Source: Ectothiorhodospiraceae bacterium (GTDB taxonomy: Bacteria > Bacteroidota > Ignavibacteria > SZUA-365 > GCA-2699105). Taken from it: a DNA stretch of 33,628 bases. Shown here piece after piece: positions 16,890 through 25,026 of the stretch. The notes beneath the pieces are model-generated. The model was not told the DNA's origin. It ran no database searches and saw only the letters and a program-made list of their open reading frames with translations. The stretch is from positions 1 to 33,628 of the forward strand of contig PABJ01000166.1 in assembly GCA_002699105.1 (NCBI GenBank), given 5' to 3'. Each line of letters opens with the position of its first letter. Position 1 is the stretch's first letter. Made by a program: the position numbers and the translations under genes.

Positions 16890-17641
16890 TCAAGTGTCTG
16901 CTTCAGATATGTTAGAGGAGCGTGTTGCTGCGCGCTTTTGCGGCAGAAGCCACCAAGGCGTGCCGGGGTATTGGTGGTGCTCCCAGTGGTATCCAAAGTG
17001 ATAGCATGTAAGAAAGGACCAAAGCACGGAGTATTCGTTACTGCGCGCATGGTGAGCGTCTTCGAATGATTCTACCTCCCCGCGGTGCGGCAGATACGTG
17101 CCGAAGTAGAATAGCTGGAATGAGCTCACAATCGGGGGAAGCGCCCAGAAGAGCGCGATATTCAATGCCGATAAGCCGACGATGTGTTCGAGCACCTGAA
17201 ATATGAGCGCCAGACCAATGAGCTGGAATATAGACATGTATTCCCGCATAAAAGAGAAATACCATGCTGGGAAGGAACGGTGCTCGCCATCGTGGTAATC
17301 CGGGTCTTTGGACGAGGCGGGGTGATCGTGATGCTGCCAGTGTTTTCGGATCGTCTTCCGAAAGCTGAACAGCGCAAAGCAAATTAGTGCGACCGTGCCT
17401 ACGAGGTTGTTTACGATTTTTTTTTTCGCGGGTAGACTGTCCCGTGCATTGCATCGTGGGCTGTTATAAACAGACCTGTATATAACTGTGTAATGACCGC
17501 AAACAACACGATATACAGCGGGATGAATTCCTCAGTGAGAGGGACAGTCAATCCCGTAACCACTGCACCAGCCCATAGCGTCAGAACAAGAAGCGCTATC
17601 GGTAAACCGCGGTTCGATATGTATGCTATGCGATCGCTCAC
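16890..17641 (-). pseudogene. crtW: CrtW-type carotenoid 4-ketolase, frameshifted in an A10 tract
   Basis: The 5' part starts at a GTG (17641), one base after the cruF stop, and reads to TAA at 17411, ending TVYPRKKKS. The 3' part continues in another frame from about 17416 to TGA at 16890. Joined at the ten-base A run (minus strand; 17426-17417), they give about 250 residues, full CrtW length. The joined protein has the His motifs of this membrane fatty-acid-desaturase-like di-iron family: HDAMH, HWQHH, YFGTYLPHR and HFGYHWEHHQYP. CrtW adds the 4-keto group to a beta-ionone ring. Adding one A or removing two restores the frame, so this may be a true lesion, phase variation, transcriptional slippage or a sequencing error. 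All conserved residues beyond the shift are intact, which argues for recent or non-genuine disruption. Confidence 0.85.
17417..17426 (-). repeat. A10 homopolymer tract inside crtW
   Basis: Ten consecutive T on the plus strand (A on the coding strand) at the exact place where the crtW frame breaks. Runs of this length are prone to replication and RNA-polymerase slippage. Confidence 0.95.
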
Positions 17642-17642
17642 G

Positions 17643-18320
17643 TTATGCAAGTTGTGACGACATGAAGAAATATATAATCTGTGCTGCGTATGCATGCAGC
17701 GCGAACTCCGGGATCGGCCGTTTGAAGAGAGCGAGCGCTTCACCAGCCATCGTGAATGCAAGCCCAAGAACGAACCACATGATATAATTCTGCATCGGGA
17801 CAATGCCCTCCGCCCAGTCCCAATAGCCGAGCGCCATAGCGGCGGGTTCCATCAGCAGATCAAACAACACCATCAGGACGGTTGCCGTGAGCGGGGTCAT
17901 CCACCGGTTTGCTCTTCGCCGTTCAGGGATGAATCGCTGTGCAATCGACACCGATGCTAGCGCCGTACCCAGCCAGGCGAACCCAATCGCCAATGGCACA
18001 CCCGCTATTTGTAGTGTCAACGTATCGCCGTACCCGTACGTTCCGAATAACAGGCCGCTAGCCACACCATACCCTTCGACTGCCATGCTAAGAACAATCA
18101 CCGCCAGCGACCATGCGAAAAACCTCATTTGATTCATATTCTCCTGCTTCACGTATGCAGTATAGGCATACCATGCAATCGCGATATTTAACCCGATAAT
18201 AAGCGGGGTTGCCATTGCTGTCATAAGCTCGGTAAACAGGCCGAGGATATTCCACAGACCTCCTGCAATGAGAAGGATGTACACTATTATTACCGGGACG
18301 TGCTGACGGATGTTATGCAT
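17643..18320 (-). CDS. cruF: CruF-like carotenoid 1',2'-hydratase
   Basis: 225 residues from the ATG at 18320, which overlaps the previous stop by 8 bp; an in-frame ATG at 18359 would add 13 polar residues and a 47-bp overlap. The protein is nearly all membrane, with about seven helices, and matches the CruF/DUF422 family: FGTYGYGDTLTLQIAGVPLA and the FDLLMEPAAMALGYWDW-type acidic motif followed by PMQNYIMWF. CruF hydrates the psi-end of gamma-carotene-type molecules to give a 1'-hydroxyl, the attachment point for the sugar added by CruC-type enzymes. Its place between the glycosyltransferase and ketolase genes fits that order. Confidence 0.85.
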   Translation of the reverse strand: MHNIRQHVPVIIVYILLIAGGLWNILGLFTELMTAMATPLIIGLNIAIAWYAYTAYVKQENMNQMRFFAWSLAVIVLSMAVEGYGVASGLLFGTYGYGDTLTLQIAGVPLAIGFAWLGTALASVSIAQRFIPERRRANRWMTPLTATVLMVLFDLLMEPAAMALGYWDWAEGIVPMQNYIMWFVLGLAFTMAGEALALFKRPIPEFALHAYAAQIIYFFMSSQLA

Positions 18321-19455
18321 GGCGAGATGTCGGGATGGTTCGTTCTTTCCAGATGACACTGCCCTGGTATGTTTTCACGATGGAGCGGATACCCATACCG
18401 ATGAGCACCATAATGCCAACCGGATGAAGCACTGCCCCGAGAACAACAGGGTGCTTATATACAACCGCAACAGCGACCCGCAGCGCGATATTCGCAGCTA
18501 CCAGCATAAGAGCATACTCCATAACTCCCGGCACAGCAACCAACGCGTACGGAAGTATGAACGCAGCAAACAGCGCTGCAGATCCGGCAGCGAATATAAT
18601 CACATTGCTGCCGGCTATTGCGAATAGATTCTTAGTAAATCCTTCAACGACTTCCGCTGCGTTCTTGTACATCCGGCAGTATACGGCACCTGTCCCGGCA
18701 GTTGTCAGGACTTTTACTCCTCGCCGCTTGGCCACGCGGCTAAGCTCTATATCCTCGACGATGTTGTTCCGGACAGATTCGTGTCCGCCGATGCTGTTGT
18801 ATGCATTGCGCGTAAATGCTATCCATTGCCCGTTCGCACCGGCTACAGAGGGTGAGCGCAGCTTATATACTAACGGAAGGGGCAAAAGGCAATATAGCAG
18901 CATATCCACCAATGGAACGACCAGCCGTTCCATGAAGCTCACAGTTACTTGCTGACTGAATGCGGAGATCATTCCGGCATCGGTCCCATTGAGCCATGCC
19001 ACCGTATGTGAGACTGCATCCGGATCATGGTATGTGTCTGCGTCCGTGAAGAGCAGGATATCGCCTTGCGCTTCTTCGCCAAGCTGCGCACAGGCCCAGG
19101 CTTTGCCATACCACCCATCAGGAAGGGGTTTCCCGTCATATAGTTGAAGCCGTTTATCCTGGTCAGCATACGATCGTACGATTTCTGCTGTATTATCCGT
19201 TGATTGATCGTTCAACACTGTTATAGAAAGATTCGGATACGTTTGCTTCATCAGCGATTCAATGCACGCCCCTATATTCCCTTCTTCATTCCTCGCGGGG
19301 ATGAGGATGCTTACCTCTGGGAACTCCGACGGTTGCCCATCGGGAGGTTTCCTCAACCTGGGAGCTGCAACAATATTATATAAGGTGATCGCAGCAATCG
19401 GTACAAATGCCAAAGCGGAGATCAAAGCGAGTATTTCTGCGGTTGATAGGTTCAT
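18313..19455 (-). CDS. cruC: GT2-family carotenoid glycosyltransferase (CruC/CrtQ-like)
   Basis: 380 residues. An N-terminal membrane helix (~6-30) precedes a GT-A domain with PARNEE (53-58), ND at 82-83, DAD at 138-140, the acceptor-loop GWYGKAWACAQ (114-124) and an ED pair in VEDIELSR; three or four hydrophobic segments close the C-terminus. This layout is shared by chlorobactene glucosyltransferase CruC and staphyloxanthin CrtQ. Here it would glucosylate the 1'-hydroxyl made by CruF. It overlaps the acyltransferase gene by ATGA (4 bp) upstream and cruF by 8 bp downstream. The exact sugar is inferred. Confidence 0.82.
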   Translation of the reverse strand: MNLSTAEILALISALAFVPIAAITLYNIVAAPRLRKPPDGQPSEFPEVSILIPARNEEGNIGACIESLMKQTYPNLSITVLNDQSTDNTAEIVRSYADQDKRLQLYDGKPLPDGWYGKAWACAQLGEEAQGDILLFTDADTYHDPDAVSHTVAWLNGTDAGMISAFSQQVTVSFMERLVVPLVDMLLYCLLPLPLVYKLRSPSVAGANGQWIAFTRNAYNSIGGHESVRNNIVEDIELSRVAKRRGVKVLTTAGTGAVYCRMYKNAAEVVEGFTKNLFAIAGSNVIIFAAGSAALFAAFILPYALVAVPGVMEYALMLVAANIALRVAVAVVYKHPVVLGAVLHPVGIMVLIGMGIRSIVKTYQGSVIWKERTIPTSRHA

Positions 19456-20171
19456 TGCTGGTACTTACCGCGCATTTTATCCAGCCTGTCATTAACCGAA
19501 ACAGACCCAGCCATGATATCCTCTCCCGTTTCGCCGCTCGCTATACGATCGAGAAGCTCTTCGAGTAGTTTTGTTTCGTCCGATTCAAGTTGCTCGGATG
19601 CTATATGATCGCCTGGGCTGTAATGCCGCGGTTCACCGAACAGGCAGTAACAGCTGGGTTTCTGATCTTGCTGGAACTCACATCGCATAGCAAGCGGCAG
19701 GATCGTTACAGGCGTTGTAATCGAATCGCACACCCGTTCCAGGCCTTTTTTGTAGCCAAGTGGACGCGCATTCCAGGGGAGTAGCTCCCCCTGCGGGAAG
19801 TAGCACACCAGTCGGCTACCTGGAGATTCGTCAAGCTGAGTGCTTGTGTAGTGAATCGATTCAATAATCTTCTTGGGCTTCTCCGGATCGATGCTGTATG
19901 CGCATATCCTCCGGAAGAACGAGTATTTCCGCAGCTGCCTCTCTAGCATCATTATATAAGGTTTGCGCTTAAAGATGCGTTCATTCAGCAGCAGAACGAA
20001 GAAACCGTCCCACCACGTGCTGTGATTCGGCAAGAGGAATAGATTCGTGTCAGTGCTGCATTCCGGAACAGGACCTAAAACGGCAATCCGCCGAAAGCTT
20101 CGACGGATAAGCCAATGTAGGTATGGGTAGAATATCCATTCTGCCCATCTCGTATGCCGGGCTTCGATCAT
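19452..20171 (-). CDS. cruD: PlsC-type acyltransferase, likely carotenoid-glycoside acyltransferase (CruD-like)
   Basis: 239 residues with the lysophospholipid acyltransferase signature: NHSTWWD (H50 and D55 as the HX4D catalytic pair) and FPQGE (125-129). Relatives esterify glycerol phosphates, but position in the middle of a carotenoid operon, overlapped by the glycosyltransferase gene, points to acylation of the carotenoid-bound sugar as done by CruD in green sulfur bacteria. A general phospholipid role cannot be excluded from sequence. It starts 14 bp after crtB. The symbol is by analogy. Confidence 0.75.
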   Translation of the reverse strand: MIEARHTRWAEWIFYPYLHWLIRRSFRRIAVLGPVPECSTDTNLFLLPNHSTWWDGFFVLLLNERIFKRKPYIMMLERQLRKYSFFRRICAYSIDPEKPKKIIESIHYTSTQLDESPGSRLVCYFPQGELLPWNARPLGYKKGLERVCDSITTPVTILPLAMRCEFQQDQKPSCYCLFGEPRHYSPGDHIASEQLESDETKLLEELLDRIASGETGEDIMAGSVSVNDRLDKMRGKYQQ

Positions 20172-20185
20172 TACTTACTCATGTA

Positions 20186-21109
20186 TTAAAGCGCATTCCT
20201 TGGCATAAGCGGCGATACTCTGCCGGGCTCCGGCCTGAACTTTGTCATAAGATATTCCCGCAGCATAATTGCCACCTTTTGCTTCCCGGAGACATACACA
20301 CGCTCTGGAAACGGATTATAACCAGCATCCTCTATCTTGTACAAGATACCACGGTATATATTGCTTGCAGCATAAATGGCAAAACGAGATTCACGTTTTA
20401 ACATTGCAATGCCGGTGTTTGCTTTCTCGAAGTACTGATGCGCTTCTTCGGTTTTCGTTCGCATATACGCATCCATTGCCGGCGTGAATCGTTCATGCAA
20501 TATATCGCTCTCGCGAATTCCGTTCGCATCCAACTCCGCAAGCGGGAGGTATATCCTGCCGCGATCCTTGTCCTCTTTCACATCGCGAAGGATGTTGGTG
20601 AGCTGCATCGCCGTACCGAGTTCCTTCGCATATCCAAACGCTTCATTGGTATTATAACCAAGGACATGGGTCATCATCAAACCAACAGTTGAAGCGACAC
20701 GGTAGCAAAACAGCTCCAGCTCCTCAAACGTCTCATAGCGGGTATGCAGCAAGTCCATGCGCACCCCTTCGATAAGATCGAGGGGATACTGTTTTGGTAT
20801 ATCGTACTCATTCGCCGCGACTATGAAAGGCCCTAGTACCGGATGCTCCGATTCCCCGGTCCGGTATGCAGTCTCCAATTCGGCACGCAACGCATCGAGC
20901 TCATACATAAGTTCGTCCTGCGACCTGCTGCGCGGGTTATCCACAATGTTATCTGCATAGCGGCAAAAGCCGTACAGCGCGTATGTAGCATTCCTTCGGT
21001 CGGCCGGTAGAAGCTGGGTTGAAAAATAGAAGCTCTTCGAATGACGTTTCGTGGAACGTCTCACGTATTCGAATTCGTCCTTATAGTGCTGTTTCATTTG
21101 TATATTCAT
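20186..21109 (-). CDS. crtB: Phytoene synthase
   Basis: 307 residues from the ATG at 21109, spaced well from AGGAA; another ATG at 21118 touches that AGGAA directly and is less likely. It has the trans-isoprenyl squalene/phytoene synthase fold with two Asp-rich motifs, DNIVD (53-57) after YALYGFCRYA, and DVKEDKDRG in the second half (preceded by AMQLTNILR). It condenses two geranylgeranyl-PP into phytoene, the first committed step. It lies 16 bp after crtI and 14 bp before the acyltransferase gene. No GGPP synthase gene is in the window. Confidence 0.95.
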   Translation of the reverse strand: MNIQMKQHYKDEFEYVRRSTKRHSKSFYFSTQLLPADRRNATYALYGFCRYADNIVDNPRSRSQDELMYELDALRAELETAYRTGESEHPVLGPFIVAANEYDIPKQYPLDLIEGVRMDLLHTRYETFEELELFCYRVASTVGLMMTHVLGYNTNEAFGYAKELGTAMQLTNILRDVKEDKDRGRIYLPLAELDANGIRESDILHERFTPAMDAYMRTKTEEAHQYFEKANTGIAMLKRESRFAIYAASNIYRGILYKIEDAGYNPFPERVYVSGKQKVAIMLREYLMTKFRPEPGRVSPLMPRNAL

Positions 21110-21125
21110 AGGTATCATTTCCTGG

Positions 21126-22628
21126 CTATGCGTGTCCGTTCCCGTTCAATCCAAAATCCTCTTTTATGCATTGTTCCGTCGCTTCCGCGGTGAGCATCAC
21201 CCCCGGTACGCCAGCCCCAGGATGAGTGCTGGCACCGACGATATACATTCCTTCCATGCCTTCGCTTCTGTTCTTCGGCCTGAATGAAGCCGTCTGCGTG
21301 AATCGGGGTTCAACACCCCAGGCGCTGCCCAAATAGTTATTGCGTGTGTCCCGAAAGTCTTCGGGAGTGAACAATTCCATGACTTCGATATTATCGCGCA
21401 AATCATCCAGGCCCCACTCTTCAAGGAAGGTGATAATTTTATCAGCATACGCTTGTTTGTGTTCTGTCCAATCGTAACCATTTGCGAGATTAGGCACCGG
21501 AACAAGCACATACATACTTTCGCATCCCGGCGGCGCCATGTCGGGGTCGGTCCGTGTCGGCGCATGGAGGTACATGCTGAAATCATCCGCAAGGACCTTC
21601 CTGTCGAATATATCTTTCACAAGTTCCTTGTACCGCTTGGACAGAATAAGCGTATGGTGCAGCAATTGCGGATATTGCTTCTTCACTCCGAGATATATAA
21701 GAAAAGTGCTCATGCCGTAGTTCATGTTCTTGACTCGGCTGGGGCTCCACTTCCTGGGGACATTCTCAGGCACCAAATTCATATACGTATGCGCGAAATG
21801 CGCATTTGAAACTACGGCATCTGCATGGTGGTTTTCCCCGTTCACACGGACGCCGTTTGCTTTACGGTTCTCGATTAGAATCTGCTCGACCGCTGCATTT
21901 GTTGTAATCGCCCCTCCAATATCAACGAATAGCTTTTCGAGAGCTTGCACGAGACTATACATGCCGCCTTTCGTGAACCACACTCCCCCGTCCTTCTCCA
22001 GATACGGGATCATCAGATACACGGCCGGTGACCGGAACGGGCTCCCGCCTATAAACAACGGGTGGAAAGAAAATGCGAACCTGTTCCGTTCGTCCTCGAA
22101 GTATTTTGCCACTACGTTGTATGTCGGCTGAAGCGCCTTCAGGCGCATTGCCTTCGGGAGAAACTTCAGCAGAGTACTTGTATCGAATGGCCGACCGCCC
22201 AAGCCATCCTTGATTACAGCCGTATGCAATTGCTCGACGAGCTTCATAAAGTCATCGTACGCAGCTGCGTCCTTTTCACTGAATGCCGCCATACTCTTCT
22301 TCATTGCCTCACCGTCACCGGTGTAATCCAGCATCGATCCATCATGGTAGTATATCCTGTAGAATGGATCCAACGGTATGAGCGACAGGTAGTCTTCCAT
22401 TCTTCGGCCTGCTGACGCGAAAATATCCTGAATAATATCAGGCGCTGTAATCAGCGATGGGCCAAGATCGAATGTATATCCGTTCTTCTTCATTTGGTAT
22501 GCGTGCCCGCCAACCTTCGCATTCTTCTCGAAGATCGTCGTTTCGAAACCGAGCGCCTGGAGACGTATGGCCATCGAAAGCCCTCCGAATCCTGCACCTA
22601 TAACTATCGCTTTCCGTTTCTCACTCAT
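21126..22628 (-). CDS. crtI: Phytoene desaturase
   Basis: 500 residues. An N-terminal FAD-binding Rossmann motif (IVIGAGFGGLSMAIRL) and the C-terminal signature GASTHPGAGVPGVMLTAE define the CrtI family, as does FDLGPSLITAPDII near residue 53. It converts phytoene to lycopene by successive dehydrogenation at the membrane. Between this and the neighbouring paralog, this one is assigned the phytoene-desaturase role because it adjoins crtB and carries the more typical CrtI features; the assignment between the two is inference. It is 13 bp after the crtD-like gene. Confidence 0.9.
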   Translation of the reverse strand: MSEKRKAIVIGAGFGGLSMAIRLQALGFETTIFEKNAKVGGHAYQMKKNGYTFDLGPSLITAPDIIQDIFASAGRRMEDYLSLIPLDPFYRIYYHDGSMLDYTGDGEAMKKSMAAFSEKDAAAYDDFMKLVEQLHTAVIKDGLGGRPFDTSTLLKFLPKAMRLKALQPTYNVVAKYFEDERNRFAFSFHPLFIGGSPFRSPAVYLMIPYLEKDGGVWFTKGGMYSLVQALEKLFVDIGGAITTNAAVEQILIENRKANGVRVNGENHHADAVVSNAHFAHTYMNLVPENVPRKWSPSRVKNMNYGMSTFLIYLGVKKQYPQLLHHTLILSKRYKELVKDIFDRKVLADDFSMYLHAPTRTDPDMAPPGCESMYVLVPVPNLANGYDWTEHKQAYADKIITFLEEWGLDDLRDNIEVMELFTPEDFRDTRNNYLGSAWGVEPRFTQTASFRPKNRSEGMEGMYIVGASTHPGAGVPGVMLTAEATEQCIKEDFGLNGNGHA

Positions 22629-22641
22629 CGTGTCATGACAT

Positions 22642-24135
22642 TCATTGTGATGTTGTATACTGATTATCTTTGACGGCTTCCTTTTGGAGAAGCTCTGCGG
22701 TTATCTTTCCCGATAGCATCACGAGCGGTACGCCGCCGCCCGGATGAGTCGATCCGCCAACGTAGTACAATCCCTTGACGCTTCTACTGCGGTTCGCAGG
22801 CCGCCGGAACGCCGACATCGGGGAATTTGACGACAGTCCGTATATACTGCCGGCGTTTGCATGGTAGCGGGAAGCGAAGTCCTGCGGCGTGATAGTTTGC
22901 TCGTACTCGATTCTCCCGTCTACTTCAATGCCGTGTTTTGCAAGCCGTTCTATGACGGCTTTCTTCGTCCGCTTGATATAGTCGCCCCAGTCCGATGTAT
23001 CGCGGAGGAACGGCATATTGATAAGCACAAACCAGCTCTCCTTCTCGCCGGTATCGATCGAGGGGTCCGTCTTTCCCGGAACGGCTATATAAATAGTAGG
23101 ATCGTCCGCGGGGCGGCCCTCATCGAAGAGCTGCGTAAATTCCGTATGGTAGTTCTCCGAGAAGAATACATTGTGATGCGAGAGACTAGGGAATTTGTCA
23201 TTCATCCCCCATAGGAATACAAGTCCCGAGAGCGACGGCTCCATTTGCTGTAACTTGCGCTCGCTCTCATCAAGCAGGCCGGCGGACGCCGTCACAACAT
23301 CCTGATTGCACACCACAAAATCAGATCGGAAATACTCGCCGTTTACCATGACACCGGTTGCCTGTTTACTCTGTTGTACGATGGATGCAACCTCGGCAGA
23401 AGTTCGAATCTCAATCCCTAATGAATCGGCGAGGTTTGTCAGGGCTTGTACGAGGGAATATACGCCTCCCATGATATAATTTCCACCCATCCCATGCTCG
23501 ACATGCTGAATAATATTGAGCGTTGCGGGAGCTTTGTAAGGACTTGATCCGTTGTACGTGGCAAAACGCGAGAACAACTGCACGATCCTCGGGTCAGAGA
23601 AATACTTGCGTATTCCTGCATACATCGTCCTGAACGGATCGATATCGAGTATATGGAAAAGCGTGCCGAGGTTTTCGCGATCCATGATCTCGGCTGGTTC
23701 ATGTATTGCGCTTTCGAGAAACACCCGATGCGTGCGCTCGTAGATTTTCCTGCTGTATGCTGCAAAGTCCTGGTAATGGCGCGCATCGGTTTCGTTCAGC
23801 GCGGCAAGCCGTTCTTGCATAATCTCAATGTCCGTCGCGGCATCCAGCATGGTTCCATCAGTCCATCGGTAGCGGCACACCGTTTTGAGCGGGACGATCT
23901 CCAGGAAGTCCCGGACGTCCCTCCCTGCGAACGCAAAGAGCTCCTCAATAACATGCGGCATGGTGATAAGCGATGGTCCGCAGTCGAAGTAGAATTCGCC
24001 GTGCTCTACCTTCCTGACCTTCCCGCCAGTGACGTCGTTTTTTTCGAACACTGTCACATCATGGCCCAGGACACGCAGCCGAATCGCTGCGGAAAGCCCG
24101 CCCAGCCCTGCACCGATAACGGCAATTCTAGCCAT
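22642..24135 (-). CDS. crtD: CrtI-family carotenoid desaturase, likely CrtD (1-hydroxycarotenoid 3,4-desaturase)
   Basis: 497 residues from the ATG at 24135, preceded by GGGAGG; an upstream in-frame start (24198) adds residues before the FAD motif and is rejected. It has the dinucleotide motif IAVIGAGLGGLSAAIRL, FDCGPSLITMPHVIEEL and the terminal GGSTHPGGGVPLVMLSGK. It is paralogous to the adjacent crtI. In operons with cruF the second desaturase usually introduces the 3',4' double bond next to the 1'-hydroxyl. It overlaps the cyclase gene by 8 bp. Confidence 0.83.
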   Translation of the reverse strand: MARIAVIGAGLGGLSAAIRLRVLGHDVTVFEKNDVTGGKVRKVEHGEFYFDCGPSLITMPHVIEELFAFAGRDVRDFLEIVPLKTVCRYRWTDGTMLDAATDIEIMQERLAALNETDARHYQDFAAYSRKIYERTHRVFLESAIHEPAEIMDRENLGTLFHILDIDPFRTMYAGIRKYFSDPRIVQLFSRFATYNGSSPYKAPATLNIIQHVEHGMGGNYIMGGVYSLVQALTNLADSLGIEIRTSAEVASIVQQSKQATGVMVNGEYFRSDFVVCNQDVVTASAGLLDESERKLQQMEPSLSGLVFLWGMNDKFPSLSHHNVFFSENYHTEFTQLFDEGRPADDPTIYIAVPGKTDPSIDTGEKESWFVLINMPFLRDTSDWGDYIKRTKKAVIERLAKHGIEVDGRIEYEQTITPQDFASRYHANAGSIYGLSSNSPMSAFRRPANRSRSVKGLYYVGGSTHPGGGVPLVMLSGKITAELLQKEAVKDNQYTTSQ

Positions 24136-24862
24136 GCTGCACCCTCCCCATGAAACGCTGATACAACACAACTCCGCCGAGGAGCAGGGCAAAACCATAG
24201 ATAAAATCTTCGACCGGTATTGTGATGATACGGAATCCCAACTGGTATTCTTCGCCGTACAACACGACAGGGCGAGCGGTTAAGTAACCGTTAAAGATCA
24301 GAATCAGACCTGCGACCATCAGTGTAAAGAGATACGCGGTTGCGCGCTGGAAGATATGCGTCCGAAGGACTATATCCAGCAGGGCTGTAAGACCGAGCGA
24401 AATGAGAGCCAATCCGGTGTATTCCAGTCCGGTGCTGAATACCCACCCGCCGAACGGTACAAGCAAGGGAAGCGCCATTTGCACACCCCGAAGGAACGGT
24501 TTCCCTGGTACATCGTTTTTCGCGGCGAAGAACATCTCCCATGTGAAAATACACGCGTATGGAACAGTGAGGAAGAACAGCCACTCTCCGAGAGGCAGTC
24601 CTGCTATATGAAATCCCAGCGTGTATGCATCGTTGAACCACCAGTGCCTGCCGGTGACCAGGATATCCCAAGGAACAAACACCGCTGCCATAAGTGCAAG
24701 CGCAGCAAGGGCTTTTGGCGCTTTCTCGGCAAAGTTTGCGCCCCTTGTAAACGTCAGGTACACGGGTCCCGCTGCTACGATGATGTTAAATATGAGGTAT
24801 TCTGCACTCACGCCGGAAAAAGAGCCGTTCGGTTGATAATAGATGCTTGCCTGAAAACTCAC
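24128..24862 (-). CDS. crtYcd: Fused heterodimer-type lycopene cyclase (CrtYc-CrtYd)
   Basis: 244 residues starting with GTG at 24862; no earlier start fits. Seven or so membrane helices form two lycopene-cyclase domains. The first has VPWDILVTGRHWWFND and LPLGEWLFFLTVP (E93), the second VVLYGEEYQLGFRI and IPVEDFIYGF (E218, D219). These acid-containing PxE(E/D)-like motifs are the signature of the FAD-independent cyclases known from actinobacteria, archaea and some Bacteroidota such as Salinibacter. It cyclises one or both ends of lycopene; the presence of cruF suggests one end stays open (gamma-carotene type). It is the first gene of the operon, behind a recognisable promoter. Confidence 0.88.
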   Translation of the reverse strand: MSFQASIYYQPNGSFSGVSAEYLIFNIIVAAGPVYLTFTRGANFAEKAPKALAALALMAAVFVPWDILVTGRHWWFNDAYTLGFHIAGLPLGEWLFFLTVPYACIFTWEMFFAAKNDVPGKPFLRGVQMALPLLVPFGGWVFSTGLEYTGLALISLGLTALLDIVLRTHIFQRATAYLFTLMVAGLILIFNGYLTARPVVLYGEEYQLGFRIITIPVEDFIYGFALLLGGVVLYQRFMGRVQHG

Positions 24863-24890
24863 TCAAGTAAGTTCAACATGTCAACACATA

Positions 24891-24919
24891 ACAATAGGGA
24901 TTTAGTTCACTCGAATCAA
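24891..24919 (-). promoter_or_regulatory. Promoter of the carotenoid operon
   Basis: On the minus strand TTGATT (24919-24914), a 17-nt spacer and TATTGT (24896-24891), 29 bp upstream of the crtYcd GTG. Predicted start about 24884. Repeated CGCTCATTT motifs lie just upstream of its -35, at about -47 and -65. Confidence 0.55.
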
Positions 24920-24926
24920 ACAAAAT

Positions 24927-24969
24927 CGCTCATTTCGCCTATTACGCTCATTTTGTTGCCGACTGAGCG
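24927..24969. promoter_or_regulatory. Operator array: two direct CGCTCATTT repeats plus an inverted half-site
   Basis: CGCTCATTT occurs at 24927-24935 and 24945-24953, an 18-bp period, and the reverse complement core TGAGCG at 24964-24969. They sit between the two divergent promoters. MerR/CarH-type proteins bind as tetramers across several half-sites, so these are the best candidates for the binding sites of the adjacent regulator. Binding is inferred. Confidence 0.5.
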
Positions 24970-24984
24970 AACCATCCGTATATT
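24956..24984 (+). promoter_or_regulatory. Promoter of the MerR/CarH-like regulator gene
   Basis: TTGCCG (24956-24961), exact 17-nt spacer, TATATT (24979-24984), predicted start about 24991. The inverted half-site TGAGCG falls inside the spacer, which suits MerR-type control or autorepression. Confidence 0.55.
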
Positions 24985-25026
24985 TACGATGTTGTTTTAG
25001 CGACACGAATGATAAGGACATGAGAA

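Noticed and set aside
17038-17454. Minus-strand ORF of 138 codons bridging the crtW frameshift
   Set aside because: It is the third frame over crtW; its translation lacks the ketolase motifs that the other two frames supply on either side of the A10 run.
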